NCBI RefSeq assembly: GCF_031180975.1
Contig: NZ_JAPSLI010000012.1
Span: 25,279 to 89,278 of the forward strand
Length of the DNA stretch: 64,000 bases
Direction: 5' to 3'
Source of the DNA: Microbacterium sp.
GTDB lineage: Bacteria; Actinomycetota; Actinomycetes; Actinomycetales; Microbacteriaceae
Positions within the stretch are counted from its first letter, which is position 1. Every line of letters begins with the position of its first letter. Below the pieces are notes generated by a model that did no database searches, was not told the DNA's origin, and saw only the letters and a list, made by a program, of their open reading frames with translations. This document shows, in pieces, positions 17,296 to 26,678 of this stretch. The translations under genes and the position numbers were made by a program.

Positions 17296-17948
17296 CGGGC
17301 GATCCTCCAGCGGTTCTCGAGATGGCGCTGTACCGCGCTCATCAGCAGCACCAGCACGACGAACACGACGGCGACCCAGAGCAGGACCTCCATCGGGTTC
17401 CCGGGCCGATCCGGCGCATCATTGATCGTGGCGCGAAGGGCGGCGAGTTCGGCGACCGAGAAGCCCGCCGCGACGGTGGTGTTCTTCAACAACGCGATGA
17501 ACACGCTCATCATCGGAGGCACGACCGACCGGAACGCCTGCGGCAGGACGACCAGGGTCATCACCTTCCCGAACGGCAATCCGATCGCGCGCGCCGCTTC
17601 GGCCTGCCCCACCGGCACGGTGCTGATGCCGGCGCGGAGCACCTCGGCGACGTACGTCGCGGTGTAGACGCCGATGGCGAGGATGCCGAGGACCGTGTTC
17701 GACAGTTCGGGGAGCCCGAGCTGCGGGTAGCCGAACACGAAGAAGAAGAAGACCAGTGTGAGCGGCGTGTTGCGGACCAGGTTGACGTACACCGTTCCCA
17801 CACCGCGCGCGATGGGCACCGGCGCGACGCGCATCGCCCCGACAACGACTCCGAGCACGAGCGCGATGAGCCCGCCGACGAGGAACACGAGGAGGGTGTT
17901 CCCGATGGCCTGGCTCCACAGGTCGAGGTTGCCGAAGATCACGTCCAC
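17292..17948 (-). CDS. gluC: Glutamate-type ABC transporter permease (GluC-like)
   Basis: A 218-residue permease of the His/Glu/Gln/Arg/opine family, with the EAA loop RAIGLPFGKVMTLVVLPQAFRSVVPP. It pairs with GluD to form the membrane channel. Start MDVIFGNLDLWSQAIGNT is typical for the family. It follows gluB after a gap holding a strong hairpin and overlaps gluD by 4 nt. Confidence 0.9.
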   Translation of the reverse strand: MDVIFGNLDLWSQAIGNTLLVFLVGGLIALVLGVVVGAMRVAPVPIARGVGTVYVNLVRNTPLTLVFFFFVFGYPQLGLPELSNTVLGILAIGVYTATYVAEVLRAGISTVPVGQAEAARAIGLPFGKVMTLVVLPQAFRSVVPPMMSVFIALLKNTTVAAGFSVAELAALRATINDAPDRPGNPMEVLLWVAVVFVVLVLLMSAVQRHLENRWRIAR

Positions 17949-17979
17949 GCAGTCGTCTCCTTCTCAGCTGCCGGGGAGC

Positions 17980-18009
17980 GGGCGGCCCTGGACGATGCCG
18001 GGGCCGCCC
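17980..18009 (-). terminator. Hairpin after gluB
   Basis: A perfect 9-bp inverted repeat (GGGCGGCCC and complement) with a 12-nt loop directly downstream of the gluB stop. No T tract follows. It likely stabilises the gluAB message or attenuates transcription before the permease genes. Confidence 0.5.
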
Positions 18010-18015
18010 AGTCGA

Positions 18016-18930
18016 TCAGTACGCGTCGACTTCGGGCTGCTCGACCTCGATGCCCGAGTCACCGAGGTTCTTGTCGAAGATCGCCTGCCAGATGTCGCCG
18101 CCCTCGGTGAAGAGGTCGTTGATGTGCGCGCGCAGCGCGTCGTCGCCCTTCTTGAGGCCGACGCCGTAGCGCTCCTCGGTGAACAGGCCGCCGGTGACCT
18201 TCACGTCGTCCGGGTACTGCGCGGCGTAGCCGATCAGGATCGCCTGGTCGGTGGTGACCGCGTCGACCTTGCCGTCGATCAGGTCCTGCACGCAGGCGGA
18301 GTACAGGTCGTACTCCTGGGTGTCGATCTCGGGGAAGTTGGCCTTGATGTTCTGGATCGGAGTGGAGCCGGTCGCCGAGCACACCTTCTTGCCGTTGAAG
18401 TCCTCGAGCTTGTCGGCCTCGGGTGCGTCCTTCGCGACCAGGAGCCCCTGCCCGGTGATGAAGTACGGACCGGCGAAGTCGATCTGCTCCTTGCGCTTGT
18501 CGTTGATCGAGTAGGTGCCGACGTAGTAGTCGATGTCGCCGTTCACGATCGCCTGCTCCCGGTTGGCGGAGGCGATCGGCTTGAACTCGATCCTGTCCTC
18601 GTCGTAGCCGAGCGACGCCGCGATCCAACGGGCGATGTCGATGTCGAAGCCGGTGCGCTCGTTGGTGGTCACGTCGAGGTAGCCGAGACCGGGCTGGTCC
18701 TCCTTGACGCCGACGATGACCTTGTCGCGCTCCTGGATGGCGTCGAACGTGGGGCTGCCCTCGAGCTGGACGTCTTCCGCCACCTCGAACCAGGCGCCCT
18801 CCTCCTCGCCCTCTCCCCCGCCGCCGGTGCCGCCACCGGGGCTGGTCGGGCTTCCGCTGTTGCAACCGGTCAGCGCGAGCAGCGCGGCCGCCGCGATGCC
18901 GATGCCTGTCAGAGTCCGTGTGCGTCGCAT
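18016..18930 (-). CDS. gluB: Glutamate ABC transporter substrate-binding lipoprotein (GluB-like)
   Basis: A 304-residue family-3 solute-binding protein. The signal peptide ends in ALTGC with the lipidated Cys at about residue 23, followed by a Gly/Ser/Glu-rich linker. The mature domain has the family pattern (VGVKEDQPGLGY, NERTGFDIDIARWIA, VCSATGSTPIQNI). It captures acidic amino acids outside the membrane for GluCD. It is the second gene of the operon. Confidence 0.9.
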   Translation of the reverse strand: MRRTRTLTGIGIAAAALLALTGCNSGSPTSPGGGTGGGGEGEEEGAWFEVAEDVQLEGSPTFDAIQERDKVIVGVKEDQPGLGYLDVTTNERTGFDIDIARWIAASLGYDEDRIEFKPIASANREQAIVNGDIDYYVGTYSINDKRKEQIDFAGPYFITGQGLLVAKDAPEADKLEDFNGKKVCSATGSTPIQNIKANFPEIDTQEYDLYSACVQDLIDGKVDAVTTDQAILIGYAAQYPDDVKVTGGLFTEERYGVGLKKGDDALRAHINDLFTEGGDIWQAIFDKNLGDSGIEVEQPEVDAY

Positions 18931-18967
18931 GTGCGTCTCCTTCGTGTGCTGTGGGTGCAGGGATGGG

Positions 18968-19717
18968 TCAGTGGGTGAGCAGCTTGGAGAGGAAGTCCTT
19001 GGCCCTCGTGCTCTTCGGGTTCGTGAAGAACTCCTCGGGCGTCGCCTCCTCGACGATCTGCCCGTCGGCCATGAACACCACGCGGTTGGCCGCCTTGCGG
19101 GCGAAGCCCATCTCGTGCGTCACCACGATCATGGTCATGCCCTCGTGCGCGAGGCCGACCATGACGTCGAGCACCTCGTTGATCATCTCCGGGTCCAGCG
19201 CGCTGGTGGGCTCGTCGAACAGCATCACCTTCGGGCGCATGGCGAGTGCCCGCGCGATCGCGACGCGCTGCTGCTGGCCGCCGGAGAGCTGCGCGGGCAG
19301 CTTGGACGCCTGCTGGGCGACGCCGACGCGCTCCAGCAGCGCCATCGCCTCCTTCTCGGCATCCGCCTTCTTCATGCCGCGGACCTTGATCGGGCCGAGT
19401 GTGACGTTGTCGAGGATCGTGAGGTGTGCGAACAGGTTGAACGACTGGAAGACCATCCCGACGTCCGCGCGCAGGGTGGCCAGGCCCTTGCCCTCGGCGG
19501 GCAGCGCCTTCCCGTCGATGCGGATCTCACCGCTCGTGATCGTCTCGAGTCGGTTGATCGTGCGGCACAGGGTGGACTTGCCCGACCCGGACGGCCCGAT
19601 GACGACGACCACCTCGCCCCTGTTCACCGTCAGGTTGATGTCCTTGAGCGCGTGGAACTCGCCGTAATGCTTCTGGACGTTCTCGACCACCACGAGGGCG
19701 TCGCTGCTCTCTGCCAT
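18968..19717 (-). CDS. gluA: Glutamate ABC transporter ATP-binding protein (GluA-like)
   Basis: A 249-residue ATPase of the polar amino-acid class: Walker [10 protein letters not shown], signature LSGGQQQR, Walker [16 protein letters not shown] and the H-loop VTHEM. It drives the GluBCD importer and is the first gene of the operon. A TAGTGT -10 box lies 6 nt before the ATG, so the message is probably leaderless. Confidence 0.93.
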   Translation of the reverse strand: MAESSDALVVVENVQKHYGEFHALKDINLTVNRGEVVVVIGPSGSGKSTLCRTINRLETITSGEIRIDGKALPAEGKGLATLRADVGMVFQSFNLFAHLTILDNVTLGPIKVRGMKKADAEKEAMALLERVGVAQQASKLPAQLSGGQQQRVAIARALAMRPKVMLFDEPTSALDPEMINEVLDVMVGLAHEGMTMIVVTHEMGFARKAANRVVFMADGQIVEEATPEEFFTNPKSTRAKDFLSKLLTH

Positions 19718-19723
19718 GACTCC

Positions 19724-19729
19724 ACACTA
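19724..19729 (-). promoter_or_regulatory. -10 box for gluABCD
   Basis: TAGTGT on the minus strand, 6 nt before the gluA ATG. The gap also holds GGAG, so a short-leader message is possible. Confidence 0.45.
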
Positions 19730-19796
19730 GGAGCACGCCAGTGCCGCCACGTGTACCGGACTCGGTGTTTACCGATTCGTGACCAGGGCGTTCGCG

Positions 19797-20603
19797 TCAG
19801 CCGACGGTTCGGTGCGCGAACGCGCTCTCGTACAGGCAGACGCTGGCGGCCGTGGCGAGGTTGAGCGATTCGGCACGTCCGAAGATGGGCAGCCGCAGGG
19901 CGCGGTCGGCGAGACCCAACGCGGCGTCCTCCAGTCCGCGGGCCTCGTTGCCGAACAGCCACGCCGTGGGACGCTCCAGCACCCCCTCGGCGCGTGCCTG
20001 AAGCAGGTCCTCGCCCTTCACGTCGGCCGCGATCACCTGCATCCCGGCTCCGCGCGCCCTGCCCACGACGTCGGCGAGGTCGCCGCCCACCGAGATCGGC
20101 AGGTGGAACAGCGAACCGGTGGTCGAGCGCACCACCTTCGGGTTGTACGGGTCGACCGTGCGGCCGGTGAGCACGACGGCATCCGCTCCCGACGCGTCGG
20201 CGGCGCGGATGATCGTGCCGAGGTTGCCCGGGTCGCGCACCTCCTCGCAGATCGCGACGAGGCGAGGGGATGCCGCGAAGATGTCGCGCACCGAGCTCGG
20301 CGTCTGCCTGGCGACGGCGACGACGCCCTGCGGGGTCACGGTGTCGGCCATGGCGGACAGCACGAACTCCGTCACGAACTCGGCCGTCAACCCGGCGTCC
20401 TGCGCCTGCTGGCGCAGATCGGCGTGCTTCTCCCAGCTGGTAGGCGTGACGAACAGCTCGATGATGGCCTCGGGGCGGTACGTCAGCGCCTCACGGACCG
20501 CCTGCGGACCCTCGAGGAGGAAGAGGCCCGTCTCGGTGCGGGCACTGCGCTTGGTGAGTTTGGCGACGGCACGGACACGGGGGGAACGGGGGTTCTCCAG
20601 CAC
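19797..20603 (-). CDS. TrmH/SpoU-family RNA 2'-O-methyltransferase (TsnR-like)
   Basis: A 268-residue SPOUT-fold RNA methyltransferase with an N-terminal SpoU substrate-binding domain (TETGLFLLEGPQAVREAL) and a catalytic domain with motif 1 (RDPGNLGTIIRAADASGADAV), motif 2 (LFGNEARGL) and motif 3 (LPIFGRAESLNLATAASVCLYE). The start is GTG with TAGACT 6 nt upstream, leaderless. A methyltransferase next to rplT is common in actinobacteria (the tsnR gene), so the target is probably 23S rRNA. Confidence 0.9.
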   Translation of the reverse strand: MLENPRSPRVRAVAKLTKRSARTETGLFLLEGPQAVREALTYRPEAIIELFVTPTSWEKHADLRQQAQDAGLTAEFVTEFVLSAMADTVTPQGVVAVARQTPSSVRDIFAASPRLVAICEEVRDPGNLGTIIRAADASGADAVVLTGRTVDPYNPKVVRSTTGSLFHLPISVGGDLADVVGRARGAGMQVIAADVKGEDLLQARAEGVLERPTAWLFGNEARGLEDAALGLADRALRLPIFGRAESLNLATAASVCLYESAFAHRTVG

Positions 20604-20609
20604 GGTCTC

Positions 20610-20615
20610 AGTCTA
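20610..20615 (-). promoter_or_regulatory. -10 box for leaderless TsnR-like gene
   Basis: TAGACT on the minus strand, 6 nt before the GTG start. Confidence 0.5.
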
Positions 20616-20728
20616 GGGACACAGCGGGACCAGCCGAGCATCGCTGCGACGCGGGACGTGGTTAGCAGTACCCCGGACGCCTGAGCAAGGGGCGCGCGCA
20701 TCGGGCCGAATCGCTCTATGACGGCAGT

Positions 20729-21055
20729 ATGCAGATCATCACGTACGCGGGAGACGAGTATTTGACCGGGGACGCGATCGCGAGCGCGTTGCTGGCGTAC
20801 AGCCGCGCGCTGGGGGAAGAAGATCGCGCGGAGGTCGTCGAGATACCGATTCGAGACGAGGACGGCTCGGTCGTCACAGCGAAGTTCCTGATCGGGCCGG
20901 CGAGCCAGATCGTGGCCAAGAGCGTGACGGGGCATGGGCCGGAACTTGAGGATCCCGAACTGGTTCAGCGGTTGCAGCAGCTGACCCGCGGGGTCGAGTC
21001 GCCTGCGGGCGGCGCACTGGAGGCCTCGGACGAGATGAATCGGCAGTTCGACTGA
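20729..21055 (+). CDS. Small protein of unknown function
   Basis: A 108-residue acidic soluble protein beginning [16 protein letters not shown] do not recognise a family. No signal peptide or membrane segment is visible, and the second half is rich in Glu, Gln and Ala. It is on the plus strand between two minus-strand genes and ends just before a bidirectional-looking terminator. Codon usage looks coding (GC at third positions), but a clear ribosome-binding site is absent. Confidence 0.6.
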   Translation: MQIITYAGDEYLTGDAIASALLAYSRALGEEDRAEVVEIPIRDEDGSVVTAKFLIGPASQIVAKSVTGHGPELEDPELVQRLQQLTRGVESPAGGALEASDEMNRQFD

Positions 21056-21065
21056 GGTGAAACGC

Positions 21066-21099
21066 GAACGGGTGCCTCCCCGAAAGGAGACACCCGTTC
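21066..21099. terminator. Terminator between the small gene and rplT
   Basis: GAACGGGTG...CCTCC pairs with GGAG...CACCCGTTC across a short CCGAAA loop, with one bulge. It lies between convergent genes and can serve both strands. Confidence 0.7.
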
Positions 21100-21113
21100 A
21101 TGTTGATGTCGGA

Positions 21114-21500
21114 TCAGGCAGCCGACTTCGGAGCGTTGACGTCCGAGGGCAGAGCCTTCTTCGCGACCTCGACGAGGGCGGCGAACGCACCCTGGTCGGT
21201 CACGGCGAGCTCGGCGAGCATGCGGCGGTCGACCTGGACGCCGGCGAGGCCGAGGCCCTGGATGAAGCGGTTGTAGGTGATGCCGTTCTGGCGGGCAGCG
21301 GCGTTGATGCGCTGGATCCACAGACGACGGAAGTCGCCCTTGCGCTTGCGGCGGTCACGGTACGCGTAGACGAGCGAGTGGGTGACCTGCTCCTTCGCCT
21401 TCCGGTACAGACGCGAACGCTGACCGCGGTAACCCGACGCGCGCTCGAGGATGACCCGACGCTTCTTGTGCGCGTTGACTGCGCGCTTGACTCTTGCCAT
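21114..21500 (-). CDS. rplT: 50S ribosomal protein L20
   Basis: A 128-residue L20 with the characteristic [15 protein letters not shown] start, the [29 protein letters not shown] basic helices, and [20 protein letters not shown]. It binds 23S rRNA early in large-subunit assembly. Last gene of infC-rpmI-rplT; L20 represses this operon in several bacteria. Confidence 0.98.
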   Translation of the reverse strand: MARVKRAVNAHKKRRVILERASGYRGQRSRLYRKAKEQVTHSLVYAYRDRRKRKGDFRRLWIQRINAAARQNGITYNRFIQGLGLAGVQVDRRMLAELAVTDQGAFAALVEVAKKALPSDVNAPKSAA

Positions 21501-21532
21501 TTCTCTGTCTTCCTATTCCTGCGTTCGGGCGC

Positions 21533-21727
21533 TCAGCGGCCGAGGAGCTTCTTGGCGACCTTGGTGTCGTTCTTCGACAGCACCTGGTCCTGGTTCAGGC
21601 GGCGGGTGCGGCGGCTCGACTTGTGCTCGAGGTTGTGGCGCATGCCGGCCTGCTGCTTCTTCAGCTTTCCGCTGCCGGTGATCTTGAAGCGCTTCTTCGC
21701 ACCCGAGTGGGTCTTCTGCTTCGGCAT
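21533..21727 (-). CDS. rpmI: 50S ribosomal protein L35
   Basis: A 64-residue L35 with the family pattern [20 protein letters not shown] and a basic C-terminus. Complete. Middle gene of the infC-rpmI-rplT operon. Confidence 0.98.
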   Translation of the reverse strand: MPKQKTHSGAKKRFKITGSGKLKKQQAGMRHNLEHKSSRRTRRLNQDQVLSKNDTKVAKKLLGR

Positions 21728-21800
21728 CTTCTCTTCCTTCGTGTGGCGCCCTGCTGGGCGACGGTGGTACCCGCTGAGAGAGCGGGAGACTGCGGGCGGA

Positions 21801-22403
<603 letters not shown>

Positions 22404-22409
22404 GCGGAG

Positions 22410-22415
22410 CTCCTT
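22410..22415 (-). promoter_or_regulatory. Shine-Dalgarno site fixing the infC AUC start
   Basis: AAGGAG on the minus strand ends 6 nt before the ATC codon at 22401-22403. It is the strongest ribosome site in this leader and decides the rare start. Confidence 0.8.
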
Positions 22416-22531
22416 AGACGTGGGGTTTCGGCCACCGGGACGCGGTTCGCGTCTCGGGCGAAATCGGAGTCACCCACCCTGCCGGCAGCTCAGACGCCGG
22501 CTCTGCACCCTGCACCGGTGCGAACACCGGT

Positions 22532-22621
22532 CTACCGGTACGCGACCGGCGGAGCGCAAGACCCGGTAGCCTGGAACGGCAAGCGCGGGTGGGAATCGAA
22601 TCCTCTTTCGTACCGGAGCAT
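22532..22621 (-). CDS. Possible 29-residue upstream ORF in the infC leader
   Basis: ATG at 22621 preceded by GGAG at 4-nt spacing opens a 29-codon ORF (begins [13 protein letters not shown]) that stops with TAG inside a hairpin. It is basic and has no recognisable domain. Its start codon and ribosome site lie within a stem. It may be a leader peptide or fortuitous. Part of this sequence resembles a degenerate tRNA T-arm and acceptor strand, which is another explanation for conserved-looking bases. Confidence 0.3.
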   Translation of the reverse strand: MLRYERGFDSHPRLPFQATGSCAPPVAYR

Positions 22622-22641
22622 GACACTCCGGAGCCCGCAGA

Positions 22642-22647
22642 AGTCTA
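22642..22647 (-). promoter_or_regulatory. Probable -10 box for infC operon
   Basis: TAGACT on the minus strand would start transcription near 22634-22636, just before the structured leader. The divergent DUF1844 gene begins 18 bp away. Confidence 0.45.
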
Positions 22648-22664
22648 CCAGAAAGCACCACGAA

Positions 22665-23054
22665 GTGACGATTCCGGGATCGGATGCCGCAGACGACCGC
22701 CACGAGCGCTGGAAGAAGCAGGAGGACGCCGCCTCCGCCGCCACCAGGGACATCGCCGACGTCGGCGCCGTCGAGGTGATCACCACCACCGCGGTGCACC
22801 TGATGAGTGCCGCCGCGGTCAAGGTCGGCCTGGCCGACGACCCGGACAGTCAGCTGGATCTCGACGAGGCGCGCAAGCTCATCAACGCCCTCGCCGGCCT
22901 CATCACCGCGGGGGCCCCGGAGATCAGCGACATGCACGCGCGATCGCTGCGCGACGGACTGCGCTCCCTGCAGCTGGCGTTCCGTGAGGCGTCGGTGATC
23001 CCGGACCCGATCGGCAAGGGACCGGGCGAGAAGTGGACCGGGCCGGTCACCTGA
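22665..23054 (+). CDS. DUF1844 domain protein
   Basis: A 129-residue protein. After a charged start ([14 protein letters not shown]) it has the DUF1844 core with [22 protein letters not shown] and [18 protein letters not shown]. Function is unknown; the gene stands beside infC in many actinobacteria, here divergently. The start is GTG at 22665. The promoter region is shared with infC. Confidence 0.85.
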   Translation: MTIPGSDAADDRHERWKKQEDAASAATRDIADVGAVEVITTTAVHLMSAAAVKVGLADDPDSQLDLDEARKLINALAGLITAGAPEISDMHARSLRDGLRSLQLAFREASVIPDPIGKGPGEKWTGPVT

Positions 23055-23090
23055 GATCCGGGATACCGGGACCGGGCGGTTCCCTGCGCT

Positions 23091-23203
23091 TGTGGCGCGA
23101 ATGACCGCCTGGTCCCCGCCTCGCCCTGAGGATGTGGCCGGAATGGTCGTATCCGCCTGAGGGTGGGGCGCGACTGGCCGCTTCGTCGCGCCTGAAGCGG
23201 CCA
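23091..23203. repeat. Imperfect repeats between DUF1844 and sseB
   Basis: Three imperfect units start at about 23091, 23133 and 23164 with TGTGGCGCGA, TGTGGCCGGA and TGGGGCGCGA, each followed by a TGnnCG core; the first two close with a CCTGAGG-like end and the third with CCTGAAG. They look like a short REP-type intergenic repeat. No protein-coding signal is seen in 23055-23259. Confidence 0.45.
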
Positions 23204-23204
23204 G
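23174..23204. terminator. Hairpin between convergent DUF1844 and sseB genes
   Basis: CTGGCCGCTTC and GAAGCGGCCAG form a perfect 11-bp stem around a 9-nt loop. No T tract. Probable two-way terminator. Confidence 0.6.
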
Positions 23205-23259
23205 GTGCGCCACATCGACGCCCACGCCACCGGGGACGGACCCGGTTACCGGCGAGCGC

Positions 23260-24048
23260 TCAACGACCGGAAGATCTCAACTTCACGCTGAGCGAGTCGA
23301 CGAGCACTGCCATCCTGTCGTCGGCGGCCCAGCGCTGCGCGAGCCGTGTCAGGACTGCGTCCAGCGTCGCCCGGTCGAGGCCGTCGATCAGCTCGAGTGT
23401 GACGATGAGCTCGGGGCCCCGCATCCTGGCATCCGCGTCGCCGGGGGCGACCGAGACGTCGATCACCGCCAGCTCGTGGGCGATGCTGCGCTGCAGTGCC
23501 TGGAACACCTCCGGGGAGAGAAAACTCGGCTCCCACGGCTGCCCCTGGGCCACGGCCCACACGGCGGGCCGACGGATCACGAACTCCGTCTCGGAGGTCG
23601 GGTCGAGCACGATGAGGTCGGTCTGCTCGCTCGAGGCGGCCAACGCCGCGCGGACGGCCTCGACCGGGATCGGCCGCGCCGCGGCATCCCATCGCGCCAT
23701 CGTCTCGACCGAGGTGAAGACGGGCTGGACGCGGCGGCCGTCGGGGGCCGACACGGTGACGAGCGACAGCTCCTGCGTCTTGTCGACGGCGAGGCCGGAG
23801 GGCGCGACGCCCTCGAGACCCTTCTCGGCGATCAGCGGGACGAGCACGCGGGCCGAGCGGAACGCGTCGACGACCTCGCTCTGGCTGGCCCGCCCGGCGC
23901 GGAAGCGCAGCAGTGAGTCGAGCAGCGCCGGGTCGGCCGACCCGTCATCGCCGGACCGCTCGTTGGGCCGGAAGCGGCGGCCCTCCCAGGGGACCCCCGC
24001 GGAGTCCGCCGCCGGATGACAGGCGTGGTCGTCAGTCTCCCGCGACAT
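23260..24048 (-). CDS. SseB-family protein
   Basis: A 262-residue protein with an SseB N-terminal-type domain ([40 protein letters not shown]) and a less conserved C-terminal half. SseB here is the broad protein family, not the Salmonella translocon; its role in actinobacteria is unknown. The ATG at 24048 lies inside the end of priA with GAGG upstream, so it overlaps priA by 17 nt and is probably co-translated. sseB next to priA and infC is a usual actinobacterial arrangement. Confidence 0.82.
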   Translation of the reverse strand: MSRETDDHACHPAADSAGVPWEGRRFRPNERSGDDGSADPALLDSLLRFRAGRASQSEVVDAFRSARVLVPLIAEKGLEGVAPSGLAVDKTQELSLVTVSAPDGRRVQPVFTSVETMARWDAAARPIPVEAVRAALAASSEQTDLIVLDPTSETEFVIRRPAVWAVAQGQPWEPSFLSPEVFQALQRSIAHELAVIDVSVAPGDADARMRGPELIVTLELIDGLDRATLDAVLTRLAQRWAADDRMAVLVDSLSVKLRSSGR

Positions 24049-24778
24049 CCAGCGCCTCGGCCAGGGTGAACTGCCCGGCATAGAGTGCCTTGCCGATGAT
24101 GGCGCCTTCCACGCCGAGCGGCACGAGTTCGCGCAGCGCGACGATGTCGTCGAGGCTGGACACGCCGCCGGAGGCGATCACGGGCTTCGGGGTGCGCGAG
24201 GTGATCTCGCGCAGCAGGTCGAGGTTCGGTCCGCGCAGGGTGCCGTCCTTCGTGACGTCGGTGACGACGTAACGGCTGCAGCCGGCCTCCTCGAGACGCT
24301 CCAGGACCTCCCAGAGGTCACCGCCCTCCTTCGTCCAGCCGCGGGCGGCGAGGGTCGTGCCGCGCACGTCGAGGCCGACGGCGACGGCCTCCCCGTAGCG
24401 GCTGATCACGTCGGCAGCCCACTCCGGGTTCTCCAGCGCAGCCGTACCGAGGTTGATGCGCGTCGCGCCGGACTCCAGCGCCGCCTCGAGGCTGGCGTCG
24501 TCGCGGATGCCGCCGGAGAGCTCGATGTTGACGCCGCGATACTGCTTGATGACCTTGCGCACGATGCCGGCGTTGCTGCCCCGGCCGAACGCGGCGTCCA
24601 GGTCGACCAGGTGGATCCACTGCGCCCCCTGGTCCACCCACTCCCCCGCCGCGTCGATCGGGTCGCCATAGCTGGTCTCGGTGCCCGCCTCGCCCTGAGT
24701 GAGGCGGACCGCCTTCCCGCCCGCCACGTCGACGGCGGGGAGCAGGATGAGCGAGGGAGACTGCGCGAAGTCGTTCAT
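24032..24778 (-). CDS. priA: Phosphoribosyl isomerase A (HisA/TrpF bifunctional type)
   Basis: A 248-residue (beta/alpha)8 isomerase. The N-terminal [19 protein letters not shown] contains the catalytic Asp, and the second half contains [18 protein letters not shown] with the other catalytic Asp and phosphate-binding glycines. In actinobacteria lacking trpF, PriA acts on both ProFAR (histidine) and PRA (tryptophan); the window cannot show whether trpF exists. An AAGGA site precedes the ATG. It lies apart from hisCBH because of the inserted ParA-like gene. Confidence 0.93.
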   Translation of the reverse strand: MNDFAQSPSLILLPAVDVAGGKAVRLTQGEAGTETSYGDPIDAAGEWVDQGAQWIHLVDLDAAFGRGSNAGIVRKVIKQYRGVNIELSGGIRDDASLEAALESGATRINLGTAALENPEWAADVISRYGEAVAVGLDVRGTTLAARGWTKEGGDLWEVLERLEEAGCSRYVVTDVTKDGTLRGPNLDLLREITSRTPKPVIASGGVSSLDDIVALRELVPLGVEGAIIGKALYAGQFTLAEALDVAGD

Positions 24779-24902
24779 GTCGTCCTTGCGTGAGGAATGT
24801 GGTCGCGCCCGATCGAGGCGCGAGAACCGAGACTAGTCCTGGTCGGCAGCCGGTTCAAACCGGGCGCCTCATGGCGACACCGCGGCTTTCAGACGCCGCC
24901 GG

Positions 24903-24908
24903 TAGGCT
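24903..24908 (+). promoter_or_regulatory. -10 box for leaderless ParA-like gene
   Basis: TAGGCT, 7 nt before the ATG at 24916, fits a leaderless start. Confidence 0.5.
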
Positions 24909-24915
24909 TCGAGGG

Positions 24916-26016
24916 ATGTCCGACACGCCTGATGAACCGAACGCACCCCGGCCGGAGTACCGCCGACGTCGGCGGGAGCAGCATCAGCCCGAGCCGGCGG
25001 CACCAGATCTCATCCTCGGCGCACCGCTCTGGTCCGGAGAGGAGCCGGTGCTCCCCGAGCGTGCCGCGGAGCCCGGTCCGCTGCGCGCGGACACGATGCC
25101 GGAGCGACGCTCGTTCCTGCAGACGGAGCGCCCGGAGGAGCCGGCGCGGGACGGGATGCGCGGGGCGCTGAACCGACTGGGCCTGCGGCTGCCACCGGGC
25201 GAACGGGAGCAGTCGGAGCGCGACGACGAGCTGGCGGTGAGCCAGCATTGGGCCGGCCCGCGCACCATCGCGGTGGTGAACGGCAAGGGGGGCGCGGGCA
25301 AGACGCCGACCACGATCCTGCTGTCCGCCGTGTTCGCCCGCTACGGCGGGGCGGGCGTGCTCGCGTGGGACAACAACCAGACGCGCGGCACGCTGGGTTG
25401 GCGCACGGAGAAGGGTGCGCACGACCGCACGCTGCTCGAACTGCTGCCCGAGGCGGGGCGGCTGCTGGGAACGGCGGCGCAGTCGGCGGACCTCGCCCAC
25501 TTCGTCCACCACCAGCCGCGCGAGAAGTACGACGTGCTGCGGTCGAAGCCGATTCGCCTCGCGCACGAGAACCGCGTGAATCCCGACGACGTCGACGCGA
25601 TCCACGCCGTCGCCGCGAAGTTCTACCGGCTGATCTTCATCGACTCCGGCAACGACGAGTCCGACCCGATGTGGCTGCGGATGATCGACCACGCCGATCA
25701 GATCGTCGTGGCGACGACCACCCGCGACGACCATGCCGAGGCCGGCGCGCTGCTGCTGGAGGCACTGGCGCAGCGTGACGCCCGTTCGGCGCGCCTCGCC
25801 GAGCAGTCGGTCGTCGTGGTGTCGCAGGCAGACCGCAACGCCACGCCCGCGGACGTCGGCCACATCGTCGACGGCTACCGCTCCCTCGCACGCGAGGTCG
25901 TCAGCATTCCGTTCGACCACGAGATGGTGGACGGGCATCTGCGGTATAGCAGCCTCGGCCGGCGCACGCAGCGCGCCTGGCTCTCGGCCGCGGCGGCGGT
26001 CGCCCGCGGCCTCTGA
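24916..26016 (+). CDS. ParA/MinD-like P-loop ATPase
   Basis: A 366-residue protein. The first approximately 110 residues are low-complexity and charged (Pro, Glu, Arg). The ATPase domain begins at TIAVVNGKGGAGKTPTTILL, a deviant Walker A of the ParA/MinD type with the signature lysine. It continues with AWDNNQTRGTLGWRTE and a Walker B-like LIFIDSGNDESD. There is no DNA-binding domain and no ParB gene beside it, so it is an orphan; possible roles include positioning of an unknown cargo. A -10 box TAGGCT lies 7 nt before the ATG. It is inserted against the direction of the histidine genes. Confidence 0.82.
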   Translation: MSDTPDEPNAPRPEYRRRRREQHQPEPAAPDLILGAPLWSGEEPVLPERAAEPGPLRADTMPERRSFLQTERPEEPARDGMRGALNRLGLRLPPGEREQSERDDELAVSQHWAGPRTIAVVNGKGGAGKTPTTILLSAVFARYGGAGVLAWDNNQTRGTLGWRTEKGAHDRTLLELLPEAGRLLGTAAQSADLAHFVHHQPREKYDVLRSKPIRLAHENRVNPDDVDAIHAVAAKFYRLIFIDSGNDESDPMWLRMIDHADQIVVATTTRDDHAEAGALLLEALAQRDARSARLAEQSVVVVSQADRNATPADVGHIVDGYRSLAREVVSIPFDHEMVDGHLRYSSLGRRTQRAWLSAAAAVARGL

Positions 26017-26039
26017 CGGGCGGTCGTCCCGACCGGGGA

Positions 26040-26678
26040 TCAGCGCAGGCTGCCGACCCAGTTGCGCAGCAGCCGGATGCCGGCATCGCCGGACTTCTCC
26101 GGGTGGAACTGCGTCGCCGACAGCGGACCGTTCTCCACGGCGGCGAGGAACCGCTCGCCGTGGGTGGCCCAGGTCAGAGCCGGCTTCGGGAACGGTGGCT
26201 GAACGTCGAGGTCCCAGCTCTTCGCCGCGAACGAGTGGACGAAGTAGAACCGCTCGTGCTCGATGCCGCGGAACAGGACGCTGTTCTCGCCGGCTTCCAC
26301 GGTGTTCCAGCCCATGTGCGGAAGCACCGGGGATTCCAGCTGCGTGACAGTGCCCGGCCACTCGCCGAGGCCGTCGGTGTTCTGACCGCGTTCGACGCCG
26401 CGGGCGAACATCACCTGCATGCCGACGCAGATGCCGAGCACTGGGCGGCCACCCGCGAGGCGACGTTCGATGATCTCGTCCCCGCCGTGGGCACGGAGCG
26501 CCTCGCGGACCGCGGCGAACGCCCCGACACCGGGGACGACCAGACCGTCGGCCTCCAGCGCCGCCGTGCGATCACCGGTGAGCTCGACCTCCGCCCCGGC
26601 GGCGGCCAATGCCTTCACCGCCGAGTGGACGTTGCCGGATTCGTAGTCGAAGACCGCGACTCGAGGTGCGCTGCTCAC
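26040..26678 (-). CDS. hisH: Imidazole glycerol phosphate synthase, glutaminase subunit
   Basis: A 212-residue class I glutamine amidotransferase. The nucleophile Cys is in [13 protein letters not shown], and the HPEKSG motif supplies the His-Glu of the triad. With HisF it makes IGP and AICAR from PRFAR. The start overlaps the hisB stop by 4 nt. hisF is not in this window. Confidence 0.95.
   Translation of the reverse strand: MSSAPRVAVFDYESGNVHSAVKALAAAGAEVELTGDRTAALEADGLVVPGVGAFAAVREALRAHGGDEIIERRLAGGRPVLGICVGMQVMFARGVERGQNTDGLGEWPGTVTQLESPVLPHMGWNTVEAGENSVLFRGIEHERFYFVHSFAAKSWDLDVQPPFPKPALTWATHGERFLAAVENGPLSATQFHPEKSGDAGIRLLRNWVGSLR

Larger units (their letters stand above)
22404..22636 (-). 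ncRNA. Long structured leader of infC
   Basis: About 230 nt of untranslated leader on the minus strand contains several clear hairpins: ACCGGTG-UUCG-CACCGGT at 22514-22531, CTACCGG pairing with CCGGTAG (22532-22538 with 22563-22569), a GCCGGC stem near 22483-22503, and CCGGAG/CTCCGG at about 22611-22635. A short upstream ORF begins inside the last one. I interpret it as a cis-regulatory leader, possibly for L20 or IF-3 control. It is not matched to a known family here. Confidence 0.55.

Noticed and set aside
22575..22640. A tRNA gene in the infC leader
   Set aside because: The T-arm-like and acceptor-like pieces do not complete a cloverleaf: the 5' acceptor strand and a proper anticodon loop are missing. 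Kept only as part of a structured leader.
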